Of a stretch of DNA of 64,000 bases, positions 41,170-50,682 are shown piece after piece; positions within the stretch are counted from its first letter, which is position 1, and each line of letters begins with the position of its first letter. The notes under the pieces were generated by a model. The model saw only the letters and a list, made by a program, of their open reading frames with translations, had not been told where the DNA came from and did not search any database. Made by a program: the position numbers and the translations under genes. The DNA is from Andalucia godoyi (lineage: Eukaryota > Discoba > Jakobea > Jakobida > Andaluciidae): positions 186,001 through 250,000 of the forward strand of contig VRVR01000004.1 in NCBI GenBank assembly GCA_009859145.1, given 5' to 3'.

Positions 41170-43102
41170 ATGGTTGCAAATGCTGGAGCTGCACCTGCAC
41201 AAGGCCGCCAACAAGGTGGATGTATGAAATCGTTTCATTTTCGAATGACTTTCATTTCAGCACTTACTTAACGTTTCTTGTGTAGTTTCATGGGTGCAAT
41301 TGATATTCCAGGTGGTGTCGATTTCCATCATTTCCAGATATATATTTGGAGGCGGTTCCGCAGGATCGTCTTCTTCACACGCAGTGTCTTCTGGGGGGCC
41401 TGTCGTTTTTACGAATGCGTGGAGCATAGGGACGAAATTTGTATGCGGTCACATACTATTTATTTTCTATTTTTCCGTCGTTTGCGGAGCAATCTACTTA
41501 CTTTTCATTCATTAGGATGTCCATATTTACACAAGTGGTGACTCTGTGTTTGATTTTGAAACTGCTTCGCTTTTTGAGTCCTCCAAGGGGTTGACTTACG
41601 ATTGGATTGAACCAAATGAAGTTTTGTTCGAGAATACGTGGCTGGTATCCAGAAACGTGGAGGAATTCATCTCCAAACGAAAGTACCTGCATGCCGTCTT
41701 TGCCATGTCCGATGTTCCGTATCCTCCGGACTGCTTGAAATGTGGTTCGAGTGATGTTTGCTATCAATGCAATTCGTGTGTTCATGTTTCAAGGCGTATG
41801 GATTCAATCGTGATCGAATGGCTGTGTGCATGCTTGAATATGCTCTAATGTTTGCTTTTTTTCTGAGACTCAACAGGTATTATTGAAGATGCAGCGGTAA
41901 AAAACGTTGCAAAGATCAATTTGTTGACAGACGGCTCGGCGACTCCAGCTTCTGCGTCTGAACCACGAGTTGTGCCGCATTTTGTTCCGGATATATTGAT
42001 CCAGCTGGTCGTCGATGACAACCGCGTACCAGAAGCTCAGTTGGTAGCTCCAGTGAAAGATTATGTCAAAGTCAATCTGGAAGACAAGACGTACAAGCCT
42101 ATCACTTTCTTTAATGAGTTCTACATGATGAAGGATCATCGCGTTCCGCTGAACGATACTGTGGAAGATGTGCATTTTAAGTTGTCGATATCAATGACCT
42201 CCAACTGGAAATTCATGCTTTCGGTTCAGATGATTAGCATGTTTAGCCAGCAGAAATCTATGGGAATGAGTGATGATCGTGCCGAAGAAGACATGAAAAG
42301 AATGTTCATCGAGACAAATCCCATTTTGTTGGGTGTCACCATGACCGTTTCATTGCTCCACATGATTTTTGAATTCTTGGCGTTTAAGAATGATATCCAG
42401 TTCTGGAAGAATAACAAGAGTTTAGAAGGGCTCTCTGTGCGTACCGTTTTCATCAATTGTTTATCCCAGCTTGTTATCTTTTTGTACTTGCTGGACAATG
42501 AAACGTCTTGGATGATCGTCCTCAGTTCTGGAATTGGCGTTCTCATTGAATTTTGGAAGATCAATCGCGTTGTCAATGTGTCTTGGGATTTTACTCGCAG
42601 TGTTCCTCGTGTCAGATTCGCCACTAAAGAGTCATATAACAGATCGCGAACTCGCGAGTTTGACGAAATTGCGACCAGGTACCTTTCTTATGCTGCTGGC
42701 ATCTTGATGGTAGGCTACACTGTTTACTCAATTGTTTATGAGTCGCACAAAGGCTGGTATTCTTTCGTTGTTAACACTCTAGTTGGCTTCATTTACGTTT
42801 TCGGATTCATTGCGCTGACACCGCAGCTTTTCATCAACTACAAGCTGAAATCCGTCGCACATCTTCCGTGGAGAACTTTCATCTACAAGTTTCTCAACAC
42901 CTTCATTGATGATCTGTTCGCGTTCGTCATCAAGATGCCGACTTTGCATAGAATTGCCTGCCTGCGAGACGATGTCGTATTTTTGCTATTGCTCTACCAG
43001 CGCTGGATATATCCAGTTGACAAACAAAGAACCGAATCAGGATCCATACCAGAATCCCCCTCTGTGGCTGGCAATTCACAAAAGGACGAAAAACAAGACT
43101 GA
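41170..43102 (+). CDS. CLPTM1: CLPTM1-family membrane protein, 4 exons
   Basis: Exons are 41170-41221, 41286-41440, 41516-41795 and 41877-43102. Introns are 64, 75 and 81 bases, each starting GTATG, and phases agree; the product has 568 residues. Exon 2 encodes the first membrane helix (SWVQLIFQVVSISIISRY). Exon 4 has the strongly conserved core: ETNPILLGVTMTVSLLHMIF, FEFLAFKNDIQFW, SLEGLSVRTVF, LDNETSW, GFIALTPQLFINYKLKSVAH, LNTFIDDLFAFVIKMPTLHR and LRDDVVFLLLLYQRWIYPVD. CLPTM1 proteins sit in the ER/Golgi membrane; relatives act in receptor trafficking and glycosylphosphatidylinositol lipid scrambling. Confidence 0.93.
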
Positions 43103-43125
43103 AAAGAAAATGCTGAGAAGCACAT

Positions 43126-44082
43126 TTAGCTCGATCCGTGCGAAATCATTTTAGATACTTCAACGAATCCGTAAAAACCATCTACATCTTCCAAATGCAC
43201 TTCTCCTGCATAAGCGGTTTTTGCATTGGCACACCCGCAAGCGAGCCCCAGCCTGCAAGAATTGACAATATCAAGACCTCTCCTTAAACCAACGGCAAGG
43301 CCTGCAGCGCATGCGTCACCAGATCCAATTGGGCTCACGACATCGACAGACGGAACGGTGAATATCCAAGATTGGTTCACACAGGTCAAAATCGCACTCG
43401 CAGATCCACGAGTAACAAAGACATACGCAGCTCCTTCGCTGCACAACTCCCTCGAAGCAACAATTACAGCGTCGTCATCGCGTAACGCCCGTCCAACTGT
43501 TGCCTCTAATTCATGGATGTTGGGCTTCACTAAAAACGGGCAACGGGGCAAGGCATTCTTCAAATACGGTCCTTTGGCATCCAAAATGCACTTCACGCTG
43601 GCAGTTCGCGCTGCCGACACACAATCTGCATAGAAATCTTCTGGGGCGTTTGGTGGAAGCGAACCCGAAAAAACAACACAGGAGACTTCGCTTCTCTCAG
43701 AGAACGCTTGATGCAGCATTGCCAAGCAGTCCGTATAATAATTGACGGATAATTCAGATGATTCTTGCACTAACTCGGTTGCTGTTCTCGCTTGCACATC
43801 CAGACAAGTGATGCACACCCGTGTTGAGTGCTCGCAAGACAATATCCCGTGTTCAATTCCGTTAGTGTCACAAAAATCCTGCAGCATTTGTTTTGCATCA
43901 CAACCAATAACGGTGAGTGCTAACACTCTCTCCCCTAATGTACGAATGACGTTGGAAACATTCAATGATTTTCCTGCAATTCGCACCTCCACGCGATTCG
44001 TTCTGTTGACTTCATCAATTTTGAAAGAGCTAAAGAACATGACACGGGACAGTGCTGGAGTCATGCCAAACGTGAAAATCAT
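43126..44082 (-). CDS. pfkB-family sugar-phosphate kinase (1-phosphofructokinase / LacC-like)
   Basis: The protein has 318 residues in a single exon. MIFTFGMTPALSRVMFF and DEVNRTNRVEVRIAGKSLNV match the N-terminus of bacterial FruK/LacC. FSGSLPPNAPEDFYADC and LVKPNIHELEATVGRAL are family signatures. The pfkB C-terminal motif reads VVSPIGSGDACAAGLAVGLR, with the catalytic Asp in GSGD (GAGD is more usual). These enzymes phosphorylate fructose-1-phosphate or tagatose-6-phosphate with ATP. Eukaryotic members of this branch are unusual, so a bacterial origin is possible; codon usage looks like its neighbours. The 3' end lies 23 bases from CLPTM1's. Confidence 0.82.
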   Translation of the reverse strand: MIFTFGMTPALSRVMFFSSFKIDEVNRTNRVEVRIAGKSLNVSNVIRTLGERVLALTVIGCDAKQMLQDFCDTNGIEHGILSCEHSTRVCITCLDVQARTATELVQESSELSVNYYTDCLAMLHQAFSERSEVSCVVFSGSLPPNAPEDFYADCVSAARTASVKCILDAKGPYLKNALPRCPFLVKPNIHELEATVGRALRDDDAVIVASRELCSEGAAYVFVTRGSASAILTCVNQSWIFTVPSVDVVSPIGSGDACAAGLAVGLRRGLDIVNSCRLGLACGCANAKTAYAGEVHLEDVDGFYGFVEVSKMISHGSS

Positions 44083-44404
44083 TCTTCAGTGCGATGTGCA
44101 AGAACAAACCATCAGACTCGGAGAAAAAACGAAGAGCCAGAAAAGAAAACGAGTGCCTGTCGAACAAAGTTGGGCATGCGGCATATTGAAAGAAATCTTG
44201 TTGGCCACCGTGTCAAAGGAGGCACGTAAAATAAATGAAAAACCAGCTGATAACTTGAGGTCAAGCAAATCGTTGGGCTGCACGGGCTCAGTCAGTCTTT
44301 TTGTTTGTTCGTTGTGTGTGATTTCTGTTTTTCCAACGGAAGCTCTTTTTATGTCTTTTGTTTCCCGCCTGCAAGACAGCATTCCAGCGTAAGTTTCCTG
44401 TTTC
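44083..44404. other. Divergent promoter region, pfkB kinase / iminopeptidase
   Basis: About 320 bases with no gene evident. Confidence 0.45.
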
Positions 44405-45534
44405 ATGAACATGTCTGCAACCAATCTGAAGCCGTTGTATGCACCATTTGAACCGTTTTCATCTGGATACATAAAAGTATCGGATTTGCACACCGTCTAC
44501 TACGAATTGAGTGGAAATCCCAACGGGAAGCCTGTTGTTTTCCTTCATGGAGGTCCGGGGTATGGGTTTTTTTCCCTTTCGTTCTTTTTGTTCATTAGCC
44601 TCTTTTATGGAGATTCAGACATCTCACACTTCGTAGTGGCTCAGTTTCAGGGTCTGTTAAGTACCGCCAATTCTTCAATCCAGAGAAGTGGCTCGTAGTC
44701 GGGTTTGACCAGCGCGGGTGCGGTAAATCCACTCCGTTTGCTGAACTCCGGGAAAATGATACCTGGGCACTTGTTTCGGACATCGAGAAGATCCGTGAGC
44801 ACCTTAAGATTGAAAAGTGGACGGTGTTTGGAGGCAGCTGGGGATCGACGCTCGCTCTCGCGTATGCTGAAACCCACGTGTCACGAGTCCTTGGTCTGAT
44901 CTTGCGTGGAATTTTTCTGCTTCGCAAGAAGGAGATCGATTGGTTTTACCAAGAAGGAGCATCATTTTTGTTTCCGGAATTCTGGGAGCAGTATCTGTCG
45001 CCCATTCCTGTCAAGGAAAGGGGCGATCTGGTCGTCGCGTATCACAAGCGTTTAACAGGTGCAAACGAAGCGGAAAAACTGGAATGCTGCCGGCAGTGGG
45101 CGATCTGGGAGGGAAGAACCTGTACTCTTGTCACTGACCCGTCGAACGAAGAGAAGTATGGGGGTGATCTGTTTTCCCTTGCAGTATGTCTTTTTCTTCT
45201 GTACCCATCCATTCCACTCCAGCCCTCCTATATTTTATCTCACTAACTTGCTTGACAATCTCCGCAGTTTGCACGAATTGAGAACCATTATTTCTTCAAC
45301 AATGGTTTCCAAAAATTTGATGGACAGTTCCTCGAGGAAGCGTCGAAGATTTCGGACGCTCAGATTCCGACGTTCATCGTGCAAGGACGATATGACGTGG
45401 TCTGCCCGGCCGTGTCGGCATGGGAGTTGAAGAAAGTGATTCCGAGTGCCGAGCTGCACGTTGTTCTCTCAGGTCACTCTGCCTTTGAGGAGGAAATTGC
45501 ATCGAAGCTTGTGGAAGCAACCGATAAGTTTTGA
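44405..45534 (+). CDS. Proline iminopeptidase, 3 exons
   Basis: Exons are 44405-44559, 44637-45183 and 45268-45534, with introns of 77 and 84 bases (GTATGG, GTATGT); the product has 322 residues, the usual family length. Splicing intron 1 at TAG 44634-44636 restores HGGPGGSVSGSVKYRQFFNP, the oxyanion-hole region. Later motifs are VVGFDQRGCGKSTP, the nucleophile GGSWGSTLALAYAE, the Asp in VQGRYDVVCP and the His in LSGHSAFEE. The enzyme removes N-terminal proline from peptides (peptidase family S33), probably in the cytosol. An alternative start is the Met at codon 3. Confidence 0.9.
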
Positions 45535-45638
45535 CAAGTATAAAACTTTGATACGATTCGCAGGACGAGAAAGAAAAATAAATGTTTACAAGTCTTGCCA
45601 TTGTACATGTAGTTTTCGTTTGGCTGGAGGCATAATCA

Positions 45639-46070
45639 CTACTGGTCAATATCTTCGTTGATGTCTTCAACAGTTGAATTCTTCACCTTCTCCTCGAAAG
45701 CAGGAGTACGGAAGAGACGGATGGTAACCTTGGCTTTCCGAGATGATTCTTCATCTTTCGCGTCGACAGAACTAGTTTCGATTTTCGACACCGTGGCAAC
45801 ATTGTTCTTTTTCAAAATCTCGGTTGCCGACACAACAGTCTTGATCGCTGCACAGACAATAAAAATGAGATCGCAGACGAAGAAACTACTAGATTACAGA
45901 AAAGACACAGGTGCAAAAATCGCAAGAACGTGATACATACCATTTCCCAATCCCGAGAGTTCAACGTCGGCAGAAGACTTCAGTTGCTTCTGAGCAAGGT
46001 TTGCGTAAAACCCAGCTGAGCGCTTTCCCGAAACTTGGACGATATTATCAGCAACAGTTGTCGAAGCCAT
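45639..46070 (-). CDS. Alba-family nucleic-acid-binding protein, 2 exons
   Basis: Exons are 46070-45941 and 45847-45639 with a 93-base intron starting GTATGT; the product has 112 residues. The fold signature is clear: FYANLAQKQLKSSADVELSG, then LGNAIKTVVSATEILKKNNV across the splice junction, then ATVSKIETSSV. The C-terminus is acidic. Eukaryotic Alba proteins bind RNA or DNA: in RNase P/MRP (Rpp20/Rpp25 types), in translational control, or at telomeres in some protists. Which role applies here cannot be read from sequence. The gene is convergent with the iminopeptidase. Confidence 0.88.
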
Positions 46071-46457
46071 CGTTGGATGCGTAGAATAAAAATAACAATT
46101 GTTCAGAAGTCTTGGGAAATTAAAAGGAGGGAAAATATCGAAGCAGCCAAAAGGACCTCCCAATGCCATTCAAGAGCGGAAGGGTTCAGGAACCTGGGGG
46201 CTGAGAAGCCACCCCAAAAGACCCAAAACAGACCCGAGCCGCTGGCCGTAGCGACCGGCATTTTCCAAAAAAAAGTCGATTTTTCAACAAAAAAAATTTC
46301 CAGAGGGGGGGGGGGGAGGGGAGGGCGATGGGGTTTTCAGATCTGGTCAAAGCGGGTGGTTTACTATTTGCAGGTTTTCAGATTGGATGGATGCTTTTTC
46401 CTTTTCTTTTCTTTCTTTGATTTGTTCTCCACAATCAATTCCTTTTATTAATAGACA
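46071..46457. other. Divergent promoter region, Alba / MAPKK
   Basis: This spacer contains a G-rich run at about 46304-46326 and T-rich sequence before the MAPKK ATG. No gene is seen. Confidence 0.5.
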
Positions 46458-47633
46458 ATGCCTCGGAAAGCGCCGAAAATCGAGCTGTCTTCCATTGAGG
46501 CTACATCTGCGGATGATGTGTCTTCCTCCGGAACGTTCACCAACGGAGCATTTGAGATCAATCGCTACGGCGTTGTGGGTTCTCATGGTGATCGTACCCG
46601 ACATGTGGTCGCGCTGGATGACGAGAATCACACAGTTGTCAACAATGTCGATGAACTTATTCCAATCCGCCGACTTGGACAAGGGGCTTCAGGAACAGTG
46701 GAACTTATGCAACATCCTGGGACAGGCCGAATCGTTGCTGTGAAGCACATCAACGTCTTCGATGCCGGAAAGCGTCTCCAAATTACAAAGGAATTAGAGA
46801 CTCTCTTTTCTGCGCATCATCCGAACATTGTGAAGTTTATGGGAGCGTTTTACTCAGATGGTGCTATCTCCCTGGTCCTCGAATACATGGATGCTGGTTC
46901 TTTAGGGGACGTTGTCCAGAAGTACGGTCCGCTTCCGGAAGGCGCTATTGCCAAGGTTGCTGAATCTGTCCTCTTGGGGCTGCATTACATGCACAAGACG
47001 CTGCATTGCGTGCATCGTGACCTCAAACCATCGAATCTGCTTCTCAATTCACGAGGTGAGGTGAAGATCTCGGACTTTGGAGTTTCTGCTCAAGTTGCCC
47101 ATACTGCTGCCGAATGTGCCACTTTTGTGGGCACTGTGACGTACATGTCACCGGAGCGAATTTCTGGTGGGACCTATTCAAGCGCCGCAGATGTGTGGGC
47201 TCTTGGACTGTCCCTTGTTGAGCTGGCGCTTGGCGAGTTTCCCTACAAGAAAATCATTGGTGGACGCGATATCACTTTCTGGGCATTGTTAACAATCATT
47301 CGTTCTCAACCGGCTCCTTCGTTGCCGAAGAGCCACTTCAGCGAGGACTTCATCTCATTTGTTGACTGTTGCCTCAGGAAGGATCCTGCCGATCGACCAT
47401 CGTGCTCGGAGTTGCTTAATCATCCATTCATCATTAACAACGCTCTCAATGGTGTCAGTGTGGACGACACCGTGCAATCGCTGGCGCAAAATTGTTTCCG
47501 CCAAACAAGACCTGCGAATTCTCTTGATGGAGGAGCATTCTCTGTCACTGTCGGTAGTGGAGGGGCGGAAGCATCAGAGGATGAAATTGAAAGCCTGCTG
47601 GCTCAACAGTTGACTTTGAGCGGTCCACAGTAG
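46458..47633 (+). CDS. MAP kinase kinase (STE7/MEK family)
   Basis: The protein has 391 residues in a single exon. The kinase domain begins at about 62 with the Gly loop LGQGASGTVELM and the ATP lysine in IVAVKHINVF. The catalytic loop is HRDLKPSNLLLN and the Mg motif DFGVSAQV. The activation segment ends GTVTYMSPERI, the MAP2K pattern, with phosphorylatable Ser/Thr between DFG and GT (AHTAAECATF). A conserved WALGLSLVELALG follows. MAP2Ks phosphorylate the TxY motif of MAP kinases. The N-terminal 60 residues are probably a docking region. No partner kinase lies in the window. Confidence 0.93.
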   Translation: MPRKAPKIELSSIEATSADDVSSSGTFTNGAFEINRYGVVGSHGDRTRHVVALDDENHTVVNNVDELIPIRRLGQGASGTVELMQHPGTGRIVAVKHINVFDAGKRLQITKELETLFSAHHPNIVKFMGAFYSDGAISLVLEYMDAGSLGDVVQKYGPLPEGAIAKVAESVLLGLHYMHKTLHCVHRDLKPSNLLLNSRGEVKISDFGVSAQVAHTAAECATFVGTVTYMSPERISGGTYSSAADVWALGLSLVELALGEFPYKKIIGGRDITFWALLTIIRSQPAPSLPKSHFSEDFISFVDCCLRKDPADRPSCSELLNHPFIINNALNGVSVDDTVQSLAQNCFRQTRPANSLDGGAFSVTVGSGGAEASEDEIESLLAQQLTLSGPQ

Positions 47634-49040
47634 TTGGAGCTATCTCTTGTGTTCATCCCGAGAGTTTGTATGTTTTCTTCCATGTATTGTACTGTCTGAT
47701 AGATAAACACGAATGTCCATTAGCTCATGTCGCAGTCCGTTTTCATATTCTTTCACTAGAGCCATCTGCGGCATGGCGTGCACATCGCACAGAACCGGCA
47801 AAGGGACGTGGTTAGAAATCCTCCAGTTGGAATGTTCGTACATTAAACGTAATCCGAACAAGTCGAAAACTCAGCATCCCTGTTGCAAAACAAAACAAAA
47901 ACAAAAACAAAAACAGGGGACGCAGGTCTCGGCGACGCCGAGACAGAAAACATCTCACAGAAATTCTGCGACAACAGTTTATCGTTTACTCGTCAGGTCA
48001 ACGCATTACAGAAAGCACAGAGCATTCCGTTATCTACATAAAATCATCCACCAGCTCGGTAAGAAAAGGTCAAACTGCAACACAAGAAAACCCATTAGCA
48101 CAATCACAGGATACTGAAATCGAAAAAAAACCCACACGGCACCGAAAAAACAAACAAACGGGATAGGCCAAATGGAAGGACGATGGACCGCGCAGATATG
48201 ACAGACAGTTTGCAAGTGGGTACCAGACCCGGAAAGCAAAACTGAGCGGGTCGATGACAACACCAAAGCCAGGCGGATGACGACGCAAAAACAAAAAAAA
48301 GACTGCGAAACACCTGTAAAGGGTATAGACAGTTGTCACAAATCAATCCGAAATTCGACAAACATTGTTGGGCAGGCAATGCAAGATGGTCCGGAAAAGA
48401 AAACTGTCTGAAGCAGCGACAGAAATGAGCAACAGAGCACAAAATTCGAAGTGTGTATGTGAAGTAGTCTGGAGTCCTGCAGTTTTAGACGCTGGCTGAG
48501 AGTACCAAAAGATGCACATCCTTCGGTGCTGCTTCATCAGCGTGTTTGCGGCCAAGGCAGCGATTCCCGGCCATATGCTCGATGCGAAACTTGCCACAAA
48601 CTCGTGGGTTCTGCGGTTTCTAGATCATGTCACATGCATCTACACCACGCACATGCCGGCAAGTCACATTCTTCGAGCCCTAAAAAAAAAAAGAGAAGTT
48701 ATCCAAATCTCAACAGGATGTCAGGTTATGCCTTGCTTAGTAATGCCCATTGACATTTCTATAACAGATGCACACACTGCACTCTCGTCTGCTGACTTCT
48801 GGATGTTTCGACTTCGTTTTGTTGATGTTGGGATGTGAAGTCATCTGCACATCTGTTTCATCTCTACACAGTAAAGATCTTCAGACAACGTGAATGTCGC
48901 TTCTCTGACTAATATTCATGATACGTTTAAGACGGATTTCATGTACATTCCTGCGATTTATTGGAATCAAATATTGCAGCTGATTATGCGCTCACGCTAT
49001 TCTGCCGGGTAAGAACATCCAAGCATCTCAGCCGGAATTG

Positions 49041-49391
49041 TTATTCAAACATGTTATCATCTCCATTTACTGAGACAGTAGCGGAACTTTTTTGAAACTT
49101 TGTAAGGTGAGTTCTTGTGAAATTGCTGTTTCTGCGGGTTTTCGCCATACGCTTTTGTTCCTCAACTCTTTCCTGTCTTCTTCCCAGTCTTTTTTCCTCT
49201 GGACATCGATAATCGTTGGACGGAATTGCCAGGTGTTCGTTATGTTTTAACAAACTCGATTCTTTCTGCGCATTCGGTGAACGCGCCATGCTGTTGTGCA
49301 TCGAATCCGATCTTTCTGCTAAATGCGAATCTGATCGTCCTCCGTTTCGCTGTTGTTTCATTCTGTCTTGACACTCTTTTTGTCGTTTCAT
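49041..49391 (-). CDS. Possible basic protein or terminal exon, unrecognised
   Basis: The frame encodes 116 residues from the ATG at 49391, and the open frame extends upstream to about 49459 without another ATG. It is rich in Lys, Arg, Gln and Ser (ECQDRMKQQRNGG, KRLGRRQERVEEQKRM). It could be the last exon of a coiled-coil protein. There are no family motifs, and this is a weak call. Confidence 0.25.
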   Translation of the reverse strand: MKRQKECQDRMKQQRNGGRSDSHLAERSDSMHNSMARSPNAQKESSLLKHNEHLAIPSNDYRCPEEKRLGRRQERVEEQKRMAKTRRNSNFTRTHLTKFQKSSATVSVNGDDNMFE

Positions 49392-49721
49392 TGTGTCGCA
49401 GATGAGGTCTGTATCAGCATTTTCTGCATTTGCTCGGATGTGTTTTAGATGTTAGCGTTTTTTTCTTCTGGCACACATCCCTTGAATATGTAGTCCTCGA
49501 GGCTCACCCACGGATTTGCTAGATTTGCTTGTTCACGATCCGACAAGAAACATACACACCTTTTTGAAAGGTGGCTGGCGCTCCCTGGTTCTGTAGTTCT
49601 CGGTTCTGATCATGGAAACTGACGCGTCTTTTGTCACGAGTGATCAGTGCTGTTCTCGTTTTACAAAACAGTGCCCGCGTCTTGACAGACACATGGAGTT
49701 TGCAAATCTTTTTGAGTTCAT

Positions 49722-49738
49722 CCCCCCCCCCCCCCCCC
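49722..49738. repeat. C17 homopolymer
   Basis: Seventeen consecutive C residues. Its length may be uncertain in the assembly. Confidence 0.9.
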
Positions 49739-49936
49739 TCTCTGCTTCTCGACAATGCCATTCGGGTAGGGCTTGACCTGTCAACACATAAAACAGACAC
49801 AGGATTTAAGAATCCCTTTGTCGACTTGCAGATGATGATTGTTTCTTTCCTTCTTCCTCTTTTTTCATTGTAATTTTATTTGTTTTGTGTGTCTCCTCCT
49901 CGTATTCGCTCTCAGGAAATTACAAACAGCTGCAGA

Positions 49937-50590
49937 CTAAGCCACTTCCGGGTTCAGGCCGTGCTTGCGCATTTCATTCGTTAGTTCAAATAGGTAGTCC
50001 AAGCATTCCGATACAGTTTTTGCTTCGACCCAATCCCTGCCCCAGACGTAGATTCCATGTCGGCGAACCAACACCGCGGGAGAAGAAGGGTACGCTAATA
50101 TTGCTGTTTCCAAGCTAGAAGACAAGTCTTCTTCTCGAGCGGTATTCTCTATAATGGGGATTACTAACGTGTCAAAATAAGAGCAACCAGGGATACCTTT
50201 CATCATTTCCAAATTCGTGCATCGAAACTCAGAACCGTTGACTAACAGAGTTGACAGCACAGCATGTGGAGAATGGTTATGAATGACAGCTCCAGCAGAA
50301 CGATGTCGATACGCAGCCATGAATAAGGGAGTGCATGCAGACAGCTTGAAGCTTTTGTTTTCTGGCTCTTCGACGCACTTTCCAGTTTCATCCAACATAA
50401 ACATATCAAGGGGATCCATTCTTTCCTTTTGGACTCCAGAAGGAGCAACAAATATGCTGTTGCCAGACCTCACAGAAATTCCGCCTCCAGTACCGGACAC
50501 CCAATTTTTGTCATAGAAAACTTCACAAAGTTCACAGATGACTGTTCGTGGGTCATCAGAAGGATACTTTACCTTTCCTCGAGTCGACAT
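49937..50590 (-). CDS. MDE1: Methylthioribulose-1-phosphate dehydratase (MtnB/APIP/Mde1)
   Basis: The protein has 217 residues in a single exon. It is a class II aldolase fold with WVSGTGGGISVR near the N-terminus and the metal-binding HNHSPHAV (His-x-His). A further metal His lies in VRRHGIYVWG. PSGVQKERMDPLDMFMLD fits eukaryotic APIP/Mde1. The enzyme dehydrates 5-methylthioribulose-1-phosphate to a diketone in the methionine salvage pathway, in the cytosol. No other salvage gene is nearby. Confidence 0.92.
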   Translation of the reverse strand: MSTRGKVKYPSDDPRTVICELCEVFYDKNWVSGTGGGISVRSGNSIFVAPSGVQKERMDPLDMFMLDETGKCVEEPENKSFKLSACTPLFMAAYRHRSAGAVIHNHSPHAVLSTLLVNGSEFRCTNLEMMKGIPGCSYFDTLVIPIIENTAREEDLSSSLETAILAYPSSPAVLVRRHGIYVWGRDWVEAKTVSECLDYLFELTNEMRKHGLNPEVA

Positions 50591-50682
50591 AGCGAGTCTC
50601 TCAACCTTGTGCAGATTCTGTGTTCACAGTTCCAAAAAAAAAAAAATAAATAAAAAAAAAATCCCTTCTCGATTTCTTTTTG

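Larger units (their letters stand above)
47634..49936. other. Unresolved 2.3 kb region, possible minor or spliced genes
   Basis: No recognised gene. Protein-like minus-strand stretches are present: one ending at 47640 (NHVPLPVLCDVHAMPQMALV and following), one at 49447-49610 (NLANPWVSLEDYIF), and a basic 116-residue frame at 49041-49391. On the plus strand, about 48460-48753 encodes a Cys/His-rich stretch (RCETCHKLVG, CHMHLHHAHAG). (AAAAC)n repeats occur at 47886-47920 and a C17 tract at 49722-49738. I could not link these into a supported gene model. Confidence 0.4.

Noticed and set aside
40819-41238. Upstream extension of the OCRL-like frame to an ATG at 41238
   Set aside because: It would overlap CLPTM1 exon 1 and its intron, and adds basic residues unlike the family.
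47713-48117. Plus-strand 134-residue frame after the MAPKK
   Set aside because: It has an ATG, but the content is Lys/Gln repeats from AAAAC microsatellites with no motif.
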